Of a stretch of DNA of 64,000 nucleotides, positions 50,742-61,472 are shown piece after piece. Position 1 is the stretch's first letter, and each line of letters opens with the position of its first letter. Under the pieces are notes generated by a model that was given only the letters and a program-made list of their open reading frames with translations, made no database searches and was not told the origin of the DNA. Where the stretch lies: contig WPIO01000141.1 in assembly GCA_009760855.2 (NCBI GenBank), positions 866,001 to 930,000 of the forward strand, in the 5' to 3' direction. The DNA comes from Cristatella mucedo. Lineage: Eukaryota; Bryozoa; Phylactolaemata; Cristatellidae. Both the position numbers and the translations under genes were made by a program.

Positions 50742-52138
50742 CATTGGTGTCAAAAGTCGGGTTAACCCTATATTTCGAGCTCGTGTTTTGAGTTTTGCTC
50801 TGTCGTTTGCAATGGCTGACCGTACGACGACAGACGGTATGGTGCTTCGTAGAAAAATACGACAGTTTTCTGACGCTGACGTGCAGTCAGAACCGACGTG
50901 TGACTCGATAGAAGGGGATGCTGCTAATTTTGCGCCCGACGCTGTGGAAGAAAGTTGTAGAGGGACCCACTGCGCCGACGCGTGGGCCTGAGGTCGGCGA
51001 GGCAAGTACTCAGCTTGCGCTAGCTGAAATAAAGCAATATTTCGAAGATATTTTTGTTCGGCAGGAGGAGATGCATTGGTTATTCGTTGATAGTGATTAC
51101 GCTCAGTTGGCAGCTACATCCTTCAAGCTTGGCGCGGCCATGGCGAAGGTGACAGTGATGTCTTCTACGCAGATAATGTAACGTATTGCAATGTCTCTCC
51201 GTCTATAGCTCCACAGAGCCATAAAGACCACGTGGGTGTTACGCACGAGATTTTTGTAGAGCGAACTCACAGCCTAAGCGGCTTTCGGTGCGCATTCGGT
51301 AGCCAACTTCATGTCGCGATAGAAGTGGGTGCTCGTTTAAAGTCTTCGCAGGACCTCATCAAAGACTCCTTTGAGTACCATGGAAATGAATTCGAATGCC
51401 TAAAAACCGTATTGGGTAAAAGCGCAACGCTTTCGGCTCGGTGTGCGCCTTGTTGTAAATCCCAAGGCGCTTGGGCCTCCGTGAATAGACGTTTGGGACT
51501 CGTCAGAGGTGACTGCGATACAGCTGCTAAATGAGTTTGAGATGGGAAAGCTGGCTTTGGTAGCGGTGGCCTCCTAAAGCCGTAAGCCACTGGAATGCTG
51601 GGTAGTCGAGAGAGTTCGAGAAACTCTTGGAGGAGGCGGCACCGAGAGACCGGAGTAGCACGTACAGGCTCAGTCGCTAATTTCGCTGCCAGGTGTAAAT
51701 AGTCATTTACTGTAAATTAGCGTAATAGCTATACCTACTTATGATGGTAGGATAAAGTAGGAGACTAACCGTAGACAATTCGAGTATACTACTGCTTTAT
51801 GTGGCTGGTTTGAGGCCCAGAAGGCTCACATCTTGTTACCAGTTTAAAGGGTTCTGCCCGCAGTAGAAGTGTTAAAGGTGCTACCACTATCGGGTACCGG
51901 GAGCTATGAAGCTGGCATATGTGCTCAAGGCTCGCTTTGGAAGTGAAGCTATCACAAACCAGTGTATTGAAGAGCTGTTAGGTAGTGCTAGGAGACAGGG
52001 CGATGCACTTAGCCAGCTGTCGGCACTCGACGTCGAGATGCTAGCGAAAAAGGCGAACTCGTCAGTCGAAGCAAGAGCTGCTTTGCTACCTCTCCTCAGT
52101 ATATTCCTCCCTGGATTCTTTATTCTGGACGATCCATC
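50742..52138 (+). pseudogene. gag remnants of the LTR retrotransposon
   Basis: After the LTR, MADRTTTDGMVLRRKIRQFS opens at 50812 and shifts frame near 50970 into LAEIKQYFEDIFVRQEEMHW. An L2-B stub (51190-51305) interrupts it. Further on, LKARFGSEAITNQCIEELLG and GDALSQLSALDVEML (51906-52080) fit the RFG...GESL pattern of Gypsy-type gag. No protease, RT or integrase follows: sequence passes into a SINE-1 and an L2-A. Confidence 0.65.
51190..51305 (-). mobile_element. L2-B 3' end stub
   Basis: TCTCCGTCTATAGCTCCACA to GTGCGCATTCGGTAGCCAAC, inside the gag remnant. Confidence 0.8.
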
Positions 52139-52292
52139 TCTGGTAAGGCGGTTGCTTTCATGACCTCGGTCCCTAGGTCGTGGGTTCGAATCCTGCGGTG
52201 GGCGATCCTTTATCGCCACTGCAAGCGGTGGTGATAGCCGTCAAGGCGCTTCTGTCGCTATACAAAAAGAGGCTGTTAAATCAGCTAGCATT
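52139..52292 (+). mobile_element. SINE-1
   Basis: GGTAAGGCGGTTGC, B box GGGTTCGAATCC, body and end GAGGCTGTTAAATCAGC. The first bases are lost. Confidence 0.88.
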
Positions 52293-53672
52293 TCTTTTTA
52301 GAGAACTCAATCTCTTTCTAGGCGTTTTACATTTGCTACAAAGAGAAACGTTATTGAATGGTGAGTAATATCATGCTTGATGAACAACATGAATAACATG
52401 GTTAAGGGTGACATGCACAGGGTCAGCACGCAAGTGTGGTTAGTGGCAGCATGCACAGTGTCAGCACGCATAAGCACATCAAGGACGAATCGCAGGGACT
52501 AACTAAATGCTGTCCTAAATAGGTGTTTTTAATTTCTTTTTAAATGTGGTCAAGTCAACGGATGTTCTGGCTCAAGTCGGGAGGGAGTTCCAGGCTTTGG
52601 GAGCATACGAACTAAATGCATGGTCTCCAAAGGATTTGAGGTTTGTACGAGGTATAGGTAAATTGTTGGATTCCGAAAGTGGGTGGTACGATGCTTGGCC
52701 TGGTGGGGGAGTAGATCTGAGAGATAGGCTGGAGCCAAAGAACTATGTGACCCAAAAGTGAGCGACAAAACCTTGAAGTTGATCCGTTGCTCGACTGCTA
52801 GCCAGCGCACGTCGGCAAGAAGTGGTGTATTGTAGCGACTGCGACTCTCACGACAGACAAGCCTAGCTGCGGAATTTTGCACCAGCTGTAATCGCCTGTA
52901 AGCAAAGCACATGCCGGTAGGCCAGCAAGCAGTGAGTTACAGGAGTCAAGACGGGATGTCACAAATGCGTGGACCAACTTAGACGTGGTATCTTTATCTA
53001 AACAAGCCCGAATTGTATCAATGTTACGTAGCTGAAAGTAGGCAGACTTTACTTTGGAGCTGATGTGGTCGTCTAACGAAAGGTCAATTTGGAATATGAT
53101 ACCTAGAATACGTGCAGATTCAACAGGAGATATGCTGGCAGAACCAGTTTTGAGCGTTAGCCTTTACAATTTCTAAAGCACACTTGGTTTGCCCATAGCT
53201 AGTAAGTTACGGTTATCATCATTTAATTTAAGAAAATTTGCTGCCATCCATTTGCGGATGTCATTAATACATGCAGCAAGTGAGTTGAGAAAATTCGAGG
53301 TGCTCGAAGGCTGGGAGGGATCAAAGCAAAGGTACAACTGCGTGTCATCCGTATAGAAGTGAAAGCCTGGTGAGCCGTAATGGCTCACTAGGTAAGGCGG
53401 TTGCTTTTCACGACCTCGGCCCCAAGGTCGTGGGTTCGAATCCTGTGGTGGGCGATCCTGTATCGCCGCTGCAAGCGGCGGTGATAGCCGTCAAGGCTCT
53501 TCTGTCGCTATACAAAAAGAGGCTGTTAAATCAGCTTTTACCTATTTATTCATTTTTAATAATATATTGTTCTTGGCAATCACATCGGCAACAGAGAGTA
53601 TAAACCGTGAAAAGAACCAGACCGAGCACGGAGCCCTGAGGTACCCCATATATCAGAGATACCTCGGATGAT
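52293..53672 (-). mobile_element. L2-A copy with RT, split by a SINE-1
   Basis: 3' hairpin at the left (tail lost), 3' UTR, ORF2 C-terminus (52550-52912) and RT: FYTDDTQLYLCFDPSQ (catalytic DD box) at 53310-53360, and GVPQGSVLG-like sequence at 53610-53655 beyond the SINE-1. Several frameshifts. Confidence 0.88.
53368..53545 (+). mobile_element. SINE-1, best full copy
   Basis: A box TGGCTCACTAGG, B box GGTTCGAATCC, body hairpin CGCCGCTGCAAGCGGCG, end GAGGCTGTTAAATCAGC. This is a tRNA-derived SINE, not a tRNA gene: the acceptor and anticodon arms do not fold. Confidence 0.92.
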
Positions 53673-53678
53673 TGTAAT

Positions 53679-53951
53679 TTATGACCTGGCTGCTACATAA
53701 GGCTTGTGCCTGACCGCAGTTGTGGTCCTGTGGCATCGGTCTGCCGATCGGTGGGTCTATTGCTGATCGTGAGCAGCTGTAAGGCTGCTAGTCAGCAGGA
53801 AGTCAACCGGATGGATCAGCTGTACAATACAGGCTATCGTTGTGCTTTTACTAATGCGATGTTATTGCTAGCGCTGCGTGTGGAATATTGAGTGCTGCGT
53901 TTTATCGTCAGCGTGTCGCTAACTTCAGAGGTGAGGGTTTTGCGGTCATAA
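53679..53951 (+). repeat. 3' LTR of the degraded LTR retrotransposon
   Basis: TTATGACC...GGTCATAA. Shares AAGGCTTGTGCCTGACCG, AGTCAGCAGGAAGTCA and ACAGGCTAT blocks with the 5' LTR, with a shorter 3' half. Confidence 0.75.
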
Positions 53952-54019
53952 CTACCTGCCATTGGACATTGTGGGCGTTGCCTCGAACCACCGATCGCGC
54001 TTCCTTTGCATCATAGATC

Positions 54020-54075
54020 AAGTTCCTTAGAAAGAGACTGGGTTCGGTGCAAATGTATTATTATTATTATTATCA
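54020..54075 (+). mobile_element. L2-A 3' end stub
   Basis: Damaged hairpin and (ATT)n tail only. Confidence 0.6.
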
Positions 54076-56060
54076 ACGGCAACGCACTCGTTAAATGCGG
54101 TACGTAAGTTAGAGCATTAGCATTGTGTGACGTCACCTCAGCTAAATGGGATGACGGCGGCCCAAAAGATTAGCGGACTGCAGTTATTCGCTATTAGAGT
54201 AATCAAACAATAGCTCAGCGGCAGGTTATGACAGCTGTTGCTGACTTTGGCGCATATCGGCTGGGTGCCGATGTTGGATAGCAACGGTCATGCAGGTCAC
54301 TCTAAATTTCTAGTCTATACTGCTGGCGAGGGGGGGGATAGAATAAACCGCAGATTACCCCTATCCCCGCCGTGACCCCGGGGTCAGTGCATTCGGCCAG
54401 TGGCGGGCGCGCCGTCCTGAATGGCTGCATTTCTCATCCCGACGGGTCCCCCGAATTTTGCACTTCGAAGGCTATAACTGCAAGTGTGTAGGTACGTGAA
54501 TATTTCGTTATTTTATGTACGCTCGTGCTGTCTTCGAGCACAAACGAGTGGGCAGAAGCTGTATTTTGTTGAACGCGCGCTCGTCAAAATCGATCGGCGC
54601 CTTTGTTACCTCGCCACTGGTGTTGCTGCTAGCGGGGCATGTTGGAAAATTCGTCATTCCGCCGGCAGCCGGACGCCGCACGTGCATCGGATTGCGGTAC
54701 GACAAAGTGATGTGTGAGCTCGCGAGCGAGCTTGTTCTCGCGGCAAAGCATCCATAAGCTTCCGACCCATTGACAGTGGTGCATGCGGTATGCATCGCCG
54801 AATAGTGAAGCGGGTCCTCACCGTTGGGCACCTCACTCGTTGGCTGCCCATGGAAAGCGGCCACGCCATTATGTTTTTGATCGATTCGTGATGAGCGCTT
54901 CTCTGTTCATAAATGGTCAAACACTATACATTTAATGTATACACATATGCATATATACGTATACACTGTACATTTTAATCGTGCTTTTTTCGATGCCAGC
55001 AGTTCAATTGAATCGTATGAGATGCAGTATGTCGCTGTCAGAGACAGCATTCTAATCCTGAACTAGACAGAGGCACCAGGTAAAGCGACGAGCGTGCGTC
55101 GTCGGCGAGGTTCGCGTAGTGAGCCGTACTGCGCCCGGGCTCAGGTTTTCGCGTAATCGGGACTCAGAAAATGAAGACGCCACTGTCGGTGCTAGTTCCA
55201 CAGTCGGCATATTAATACGGCAGTTTCATCAGCACGGCGTTGTAGAACAGGGTGCTGCTGCCTCTGTGGCCGCTACCTCCCGGCTAGATATGATAGAAGA
55301 TGCACACGAGAAAAAAGGGCTTCCTCGTTGGCGGCTGCCTCCCTCCCTAAGAGCCGATGGGCGCCAGAAAGAAGAGCCTAGCTGCAGAGAAGGGCTACAA
55401 GAAGCTGATCTACGAGAATGACCTACATACTGCACTGTACACAGCATGTCGTGGACAGTTACACCGACATCGATGCTTAAAACATTTACTGTTGCAGTCG
55501 TGCAATATTTTGCTTCACCATAGTCAGTCGGAGCGATGCAGAAATGCTGCCACACCGAACCCTCAAGGGTGCCTTCAGCCCAGTCTTCAGTCATCTTATC
55601 TAGATTTTAACTATCGATAAAACATTACTTTCTTGTGACTAGTCGTTAAGACATCAATTTTAACATGCTGTATTTAGGTTTGGGGAATTAGGGCTCCGCG
55701 TAAAAAGAGCTTAGGATTCTTACTTAGACTTTTCATGCTAAGGGTAAAGTTTACAAGTGTTTCTTGGTTTTTAAAGAAACAATGCTTTTCGGGTAAAACC
55801 ATTTTTAGATTTTGAATTTGTAACTTTTAGTATACATCCTCTGGTTAATATATTGAAAATTCTGGTGTGGGCGCAGCTCGTTGTAAAATACATCTACAAT
55901 AAGCCGTGTCGTATTACCTGAGACAAACGTGTCCTCTGCTTATTCAATGGCACTGAGAAACAAATCGTAGTGTGTAGCCAGGAGAATGCTGTGACTTTCC
56001 CCAGTCTCCAGTCTTCTCAGCTTTGCGGTCATTAAGTCACCTGATTTTCACTATTGCAGC
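54076..56060. other. about 2 kb unique, no gene recognised
   Basis: Frames on both strands at 54484-54864 and 55119-55620 are open for 60-120 codons (for example ARKKSLAAEKGYKKLIYEND at 55360-55420, plus), but splice borders and families are unclear. They may include host exons. Confidence 0.35.
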
Positions 56061-56235
56061 ATTTAGTGAGTCTTTGTGATTCGTGCTACTGTGCATGTAC
56101 CTGCTTCCACTGTGCCTGCAGCTTGTGGATGTTACCACCTATCATTTGGTGATGCTTTCTATACAGCATCTGTAAAGTGCCTTGAAGGATATTCAGCTTT
56201 CTGAGGGCGTTATACAAAGTAATATTATTACTTTT
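56060..56235 (+). mobile_element. L2-A2 3' end
   Basis: GCATTTAGTGAGTCTTTGTG through GCTTTCTATACAGCATCTG, a mutated hairpin and TAATATTATTA tail. Intact empty-site reference for the split copy at 6165-7206. Confidence 0.8.
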
Positions 56236-56639
56236 GTTAGCTACCTCCTGCACGTGCGATCGCTTTACTGGCTTCGCTTCCTGCATCCCAAGCCGTCTTT
56301 GCACCCTAGTCTACAGGTCTGTTTCTGTACCGTTCTATTTGCCCGTGTCGTCATTTTTTCGCATGAATTCTGAGGCGTCCGAGTCGCTCGTATAGTGATT
56401 GCAGCTCCCCGGACACTCCAGCCAGTGTTCTGGCTACTTTGCCCGACAAAAGACAACATTTTAGAGTTCACCAAAAGGCTCCAACACTGAGGGCGGTTCA
56501 TGAAGGAAATAGTGAGTCGCCCATAGCAGGTACAAGATGAGAGCGAAGCGATTATGAAGGCCGGCCAGGTGCCACCAGAAAGCGTAAAAACGGCTTTGGA
56601 ATGGCAGGGAGTGATGAGCTGGAGGCTGATTCTGGGACT

Positions 56640-56800
56640 TAGCCAAGGGGCTCAGGTGCTTGCTCTTTTCACTACCCTCGGTCGCGGGTTCGATTGCTAC
56701 AGTGGCCGCTCCTTTATTGCCCTGTGTAAGGGTGGTGATTGCCGGTAAGGCTCCTCTATCGCTATGTCGAATATACGCTGTTGAATCGGCTAACGTTCTG
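56640..56800 (+). mobile_element. SINE-1, diverged
   Basis: GGCTCAGGTGCTTGC head, B box GGTTCGATTGC, GGTGGTGATTGCCGGTAAGG body. Confidence 0.75.
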
Positions 56801-56817
56801 CTGGCAAACAGTGTATG

Positions 56818-56900
56818 TAATAATAATAAAAATAATAAATTTGATATTGGGCCCTCGGAGAACTCAATCTCTTTCTAGGCAATTTACATTTGCCGAGTTA
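56818..56900 (-). mobile_element. L2-A 3' end stub
   Basis: (AAT)n and hairpin (GAGAACTCAATCTCTTTC), truncated after TTTACATTTGC. Confidence 0.75.
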
Positions 56901-57186
56901 CTGCTGCGTTGCATAGCGTTAAGTTTCGTCAGCCGGTTTGCTCAGCATTAGCACCAAGTGCATGACCTCATTAGCCTCAGTGGCCAAGCCAGCTGCTTTG
57001 TCGAAGCTTTGCCGTCGGACTGCTAATTGTGTCTATAGCTAGTTCTTGGTTGTCAAGTGCTGCAGCTGGTCTGCTGCCGCCTACGGTCATGCATGCAGCC
57101 GATGCTTCATATACTGGTGCATAATGTAGATGCATAGATAGATGCGAAGGTGCTAATGCCCAGATCCTTTAGGCTGACTTGCTACA

Positions 57187-57650
57187 AGCTCACAGCCTAA
57201 GCCACATTCGGTAGCCAACAGACCTTATCTTTGGTATAGCAAAGGGAAAGTGGGAAGCTAGCACAGTCAGGAGAGCAGTTGATGTAGTGAGTAAGACGAA
57301 GTAGCAGCTCAGGACGACCAGAAAGGACGTGCCATAGTCGGCTGCCGTAGGGTAGTTGTCGTTGCATTAGAATCTTGGAGATGAGTCTCACAGTCTAGGA
57401 TCTGCAGAGCAATAGCTTGTGTCACCAAAGTCTTCAAGCAGGGGGTGGAAAATCTAATTTATTGTCCATACGGGAACTGAGAGCACCAGGAGGCTAAAAC
57501 TGGTGCAGCAGTTCAGGTAGGTATGGGGGATCCAAGCCGTGGCCTGCCTTGTGGGTCAGCCTAAGAACTTTGCTCGGTATTCGTTGATCAACCGGCAGCC
57601 ACCTAGCTCTTTTAGCGAAGGAGACGCATTGTCAAACCTCCTGGACTTGC
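57187..57650 (-). mobile_element. L2-B fragment
   Basis: Starts inside the L2-B 3' region (CTCACAGCCTAAGCC) and runs through ORF2 C-terminus in reverse to CTAGCTCTTTTAGCGAAGG. Confidence 0.82.
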
Positions 57651-57909
57651 TTATTATCATCGAATCATACGCCCAGCGGCCTGCTCAAGTAGTTCTAGTG
57701 GCTGTGGGAGTGGCAAGGAGGCAACTGACTAACGTCTCCCATGCTGCTCTTGCCGGATCACACAGGCTGATCTGGCACTAGCAGACCTCACCAGTCGTTA
57801 ATCATCGGATGCTTGTTCCATTAGCTCCCAAAGGGCCAGGTCGAACAGGCCACCGTGACAGACAGATGACAGATCTAATGGCTGCTGGCTGGCCTCTGTA
57901 AGCAGCCTG

Positions 57910-58215
57910 TATGTGTATCTCCGTCTGTAACTCCACAAAGCCATAAAGACTATGTGGATGCTACGAAGGAGAGTTTTGTTAGTCCACTCACAGCCTAAGT
58001 GGCTTTCGGTATGCATTCGGTAGCCAACAGACGTCACACGCAACAAAGAGAAAGTTGGAAGCATAGCAGAATCAGGAGAGCAGTTGAGGTAGCGAGTAGC
58101 ATGGAAGTAACAGCTCAGGACGGCTGAAAAGGATTAGCCATAGCCGGCAGCAAAAGAGTAGTTGTCGTTGCATAAGAATTATGGAAGTGAGTTCCACAGT
58201 CTATGACCCGCTTAG
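57910..58215 (-). mobile_element. L2-B 3' end
   Basis: Complete 3' hairpin end (TCTCCGTCTGTAACTCC) through the ORF2 C-terminal block, truncated at CAGTCTATGACC. Confidence 0.88.
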
Positions 58216-58348
58216 CAGCATGAGCAGTTTGAGCAAGTGATATGCAGGGGGCCTGCAGGGGGACACAGCAGCTCGAGCTGGCTAGGAATAGACCAGTTGA
58301 GGGTAGCCCAAGCTACACCCTCTATTGGTGCCGCCATCCTTCCATTTC

Positions 58349-58372
58349 TGTGTGTGTGTGTGTGTGTGTGTA
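58349..58372. repeat. (GT)n microsatellite
   Basis: Eleven GT units. Confidence 0.9.
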
Positions 58373-58605
58373 TGTGTTCGCGTGCAGCTCATTGACCATC
58401 TGCTGCTGCTGCTCTGCCAGCACGGATGCTGAGGCTGAGCATATGTGTGCTGGCATCCATCGATCCGGGTGAAGTCCAGCTTCACTTCACGTCCCTCAGG
58501 AGGTCGTGATTGTAGTTCCCAGTACTAGTGGGCATTTGGCTCCAAGGTCCAGGAGCTCATCTTTACAAGCAAGGCCGTGCGCTCGAGCGCTATGGCAAAT
58601 GTACC

Positions 58606-58780
58606 GTGATGGCACACTAGATAAGGTGGTTGCGTTCATGAACTCGGTCACGAGGTCGTGGGTTCGATTCCTGTGCTGGGCGATCTTTTATCACCACTGC
58701 AAGTGGTGGTGATAGCCGTAAAGGCTCTTCTGTCGCTATACAAAAAGAGGCTGTTTAAGCAGCTAGGATTTATTTATTTA
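58606..58780 (+). mobile_element. SINE-1, full copy
   Basis: GATGGCACACTAGATAAGG head, B box GGGTTCGATTCC, body hairpin CACCACTGCAAGTGGTG, end GAGGCTGTTTAAGCAGC and a (TTTA)n tail. Confidence 0.9.
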
Positions 58781-58782
58781 TT

Positions 58783-58850
58783 TAAATGTGAAGCGCCTCA
58801 ATAGAGATTTAGTTCTCTTAAGGTGCTATATAAATGAATAATATATACAT
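58783..58850 (+). mobile_element. SINE-2 3' stub
   Basis: ATGTGAAGCGCCTCAATAGA, TTCTCTTAAGGTGC and an AAT-rich tail follow the SINE-1 directly. Confidence 0.7.
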
Positions 58851-58979
58851 TTTACATGCTGGTAAGGAATCCTGTCATGCCGTTGGTGATAACGTGCACG
58901 ATTTTAGCAGGTAGAAGCACACTGAGGACAATTCTTATAGATTGATCAAAGGCATTTACTAGCAGGTGAATGATGTTAT

Positions 58980-59300
58980 TTGATAGTGAGTCGAAGGCTT
59001 TGGGAGCACAACAACCGAATACAGGGTCTCCAAAGAAATCCAGTCTTGTTAGAACTAAAAACGCATCTATTTACCACAAAATTTAGTGTGTTCGTGTAGT
59101 ACGTCTTATATTTGGTTATGCGTGCTGACACAGTGCATACTGCCATGCTGACACTGTGCATGTTACCCTTAACCATGTTATTCTTGTTGTTTATTGAACA
59201 TGCTTCAGCTAACCGTTCGATTGGGCTTCCTTAGCAGCAAATGTAACGTGCCTAGAAAGAGATTGAGTTCTCGGAGGGTACTATGTCGAGCACATTATTA
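58980..59300. mobile_element. L2-A pieces in opposite orientation
   Basis: A short minus piece (58984-59040, GAAGGCTTTGGGAGCA) is joined to a plus 3' end (59045-59300) with hairpin and ATTATTATC tail. Confidence 0.7.
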
Positions 59301-59429
59301 TTATCGTTATTATCATTATGATCGAGGTACATCCGAACGGCCCGAGTCAGAGGAGCAGGGCTGGGATAAAAGAAGCATGCTTAGGAATTATTTTAGACAT
59401 GTTGGTCCACGAACGAGAATCGAGGAAAC

Positions 59430-59630
59430 CAAACATGAGCAACAGGGCCTTGAAGTCGATGGGCTGCTTGATGGGGAGCCACTGCTGGTCGGTGGAAAGT
59501 TATTTAATGTAGCAGTTCACGACAGACAAACCAGCAGCTGCCGAGTCTTGCACCAGCAGTTTTAGTGCCTTATTGCACTGCAGGAAGACATGCATGTAGT
59601 GATTTATATAAGTCTAGACCGGATTACCCA
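59430..59630 (-). mobile_element. L2-A ORF2 fragment
   Basis: Reverse of the [19 protein letters not shown] and [11 protein letters not shown] region (CTTGAAGTCGATGGGCTGC, TTGCACCAGC). Confidence 0.75.
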
Positions 59631-59768
59631 TGCACCAAAAGCATTGACTGACCGACAGGCTTTGAGTTAATGAGGCTTTTGGCACACTTAAAAGCTAGCA
59701 GCTTGTCATTGTGTATGCCTCTGTCTTCTGAATCGGAATTTACTTGCATAGGCATTTGTGTAAGTGTG

Positions 59769-59905
59769 CCGAGTTGGTTTGGTCCAGCAGTCAAGGTGTT
59801 CGCCCCGACCAAGGTCTAGCTGAGGTCGTGGGCTTGAGTCCCGAGGCATATGTGAAGCGCCTTAATAGAGATTATGTTGTCTTGGGGCGCTATACAAATT
59901 AGTTG
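59769..59905 (+). mobile_element. SINE-2, full copy
   Basis: GAGTTGGTTTGGTCCAGCAG head, GGGCTTGAGTCCC B box, GTGAAGCGCCTTAATAGAG tail and GGGGCGCTATACAAATT end. Confidence 0.9.
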
Positions 59906-60145
59906 TTTTCATTTAATTAGGCATGCACATTCATGGCTCATCACCATAGGTGCACCCTAGATAATGTCAAGAAGGGACCAGGCCTTGACTATTATGGAAG
60001 CTGCTTTGACTCGAAGCTAGATCATAATTTGGCGACCGAGAACTTCGAGTTAAAGGCTGCTGCTTTCTAGAGGGCCCAGCTAAATGCTTCATTCTTCCAC
60101 TCAAGCCTCTTGCTACCTTGTATCTCCTCCTCCTCCTGGACTAAC

Positions 60146-60204
60146 ATGGCCGCAGCGCTCTCGCCTGGGCTGGCCACCTCCGGCCTGCTGCTGCCGGAGC
60201 AGCT
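60146..60204 (+). other. possible first coding exon of an unrecognised gene
   Basis: An ATG opens 19 codons plus 2 bases (MAAALSPGLATSGLLLPEQ) and runs directly into a strong AGCT|GTGAGT donor. A purine-poor, CTCC-rich leader precedes it. The composition suits an initiator exon, but I could not find the next exon with confidence. Confidence 0.25.
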
Positions 60205-60678
60205 GTGAGTAGCTGCTCAACCTAGTAGGCCAACTCAAGGAAAAGTGCTGCTACAGCACTATTGTACGGTGTCGATGTATCCATTGTATCAATGTCTTAA
60301 TGACGATGATAATTCCGAGACGTTTGCATGACACTCAAAACAGAACTAAATCGCTTTCTAGGCACTTTGCACTTGCTGGACGAGGAGATGGTTGTTTGCA
60401 ATGGCAGGTTTTGAGCCCTGTTGCATGACAACAGAGCTCTTTGATGGCTTGCAGAAATTTGGTGGAGGTCAATCATCAGGAGTGGACACTGCAGCAAGTG
60501 TGGTGTATTGCTGCAAGTGAGGACCAAAGCCGCCACTAAGTATCTGAGCAGGAACTGCAGCAGACAGGAGGTAAGCTCGCGAGCGCCATGATCTAATAAC
60601 GGCCACCCACGTGTCTATGACGATAGGAGGCCATCAGAACTGTGCGTAAATGCATGGACATGTACTGGTACAAATTAC

Positions 60679-60702
60679 GTGTGTGTGTATGAATGTGTGT
60701 GA

Positions 60703-60740
<38 letters not shown>
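60679..60740. repeat. (GT)n microsatellite
   Basis: GT run with GAAT interruptions in the first half. Confidence 0.95.
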
Positions 60741-60743
<3 letters not shown>

Positions 60744-60984
60744 CCGATAAGTACCTAGAGATTGCATGCGATGCTCCGGCCGTGTACAGAATCCTGCTGC
60801 CTCGCCTTGAGGAGGAGTGACGCCCTAGCAGCCCACGCTAGCCAGAGGCACGCTGGGTCACTGCTTTCCGTTTCCGGTGGCAGTTTCGGTGTATGGCTCG
60901 CTCTTCTCAGCCGGTCTTTCGTTGTCCCAACGAAAGGTTTTCCGGTTGAACTGGCGCCCGGCTGGCCTTGGACCGTGATCGGCT

Positions 60985-61058
60985 GATGTAAAGTGCCTAG
61001 AAAGAAGTTGAGTTCTCTGAGGGCGCTATATCGAACGTGTTACTGTTATTGTTATGGG
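60985..61058 (+). mobile_element. L2-A 3' end stub
   Basis: GTAAAGTGCCTAGAAAGAAG, GAGTTCTCTGAGGGCGC and a (TTA/TTG)n tail. Confidence 0.7.
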
Positions 61059-61237
61059 CGAATAGATATGAGCGCACTCACACTCACACACATGCACAAA
61101 AAATATGCATGCACCCACTCAAGCGCCTACTTCTGAACGATTAATTAATACACAACCAGAAGGTTCCTAGGCATCGGTTTTGTTTGCCGTGTGCACTTGA
61201 CAAATTTGAGCACTGCAAGTGATAGTTTTTCTGTTTT

Positions 61238-61472
61238 TCTCTCTCCCTTTTCTTTTCCCTGTCTCTCTCACCCTCTCACTCTCCATCTTTCTCTCCATCT
61301 TTCTAACTCTCTCTTCCTCCCTCCCTCTCTCTCACCCTCTCACTATCTCTCATTCTTGCTCTCTCTCTCTCTCTCTCTCTCTCTCTTGCTGTCTATCTCA
61401 CTCTCTCTCTCTCTCTCTCTCTCCCTCTCTTTCTCTCCATCTTTCTCCCTCTCTTCCTACTCCCTCTCTTCT
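61238..61472. repeat. (CT)n-rich tract
   Basis: Polypyrimidine sequence with CT, CCCT and ATCT units. The Leu/Ser-rich frames over it are artefacts. Confidence 0.9.

Noticed and set aside
53381-53460. tRNA genes (B box GGTTCGAATCC here, 52183, 58661 and others)
   Set aside because: The sequences recur with the same non-tRNA body and tail, and the cloverleaf is incomplete; they are SINE-1 and SINE-2 heads.
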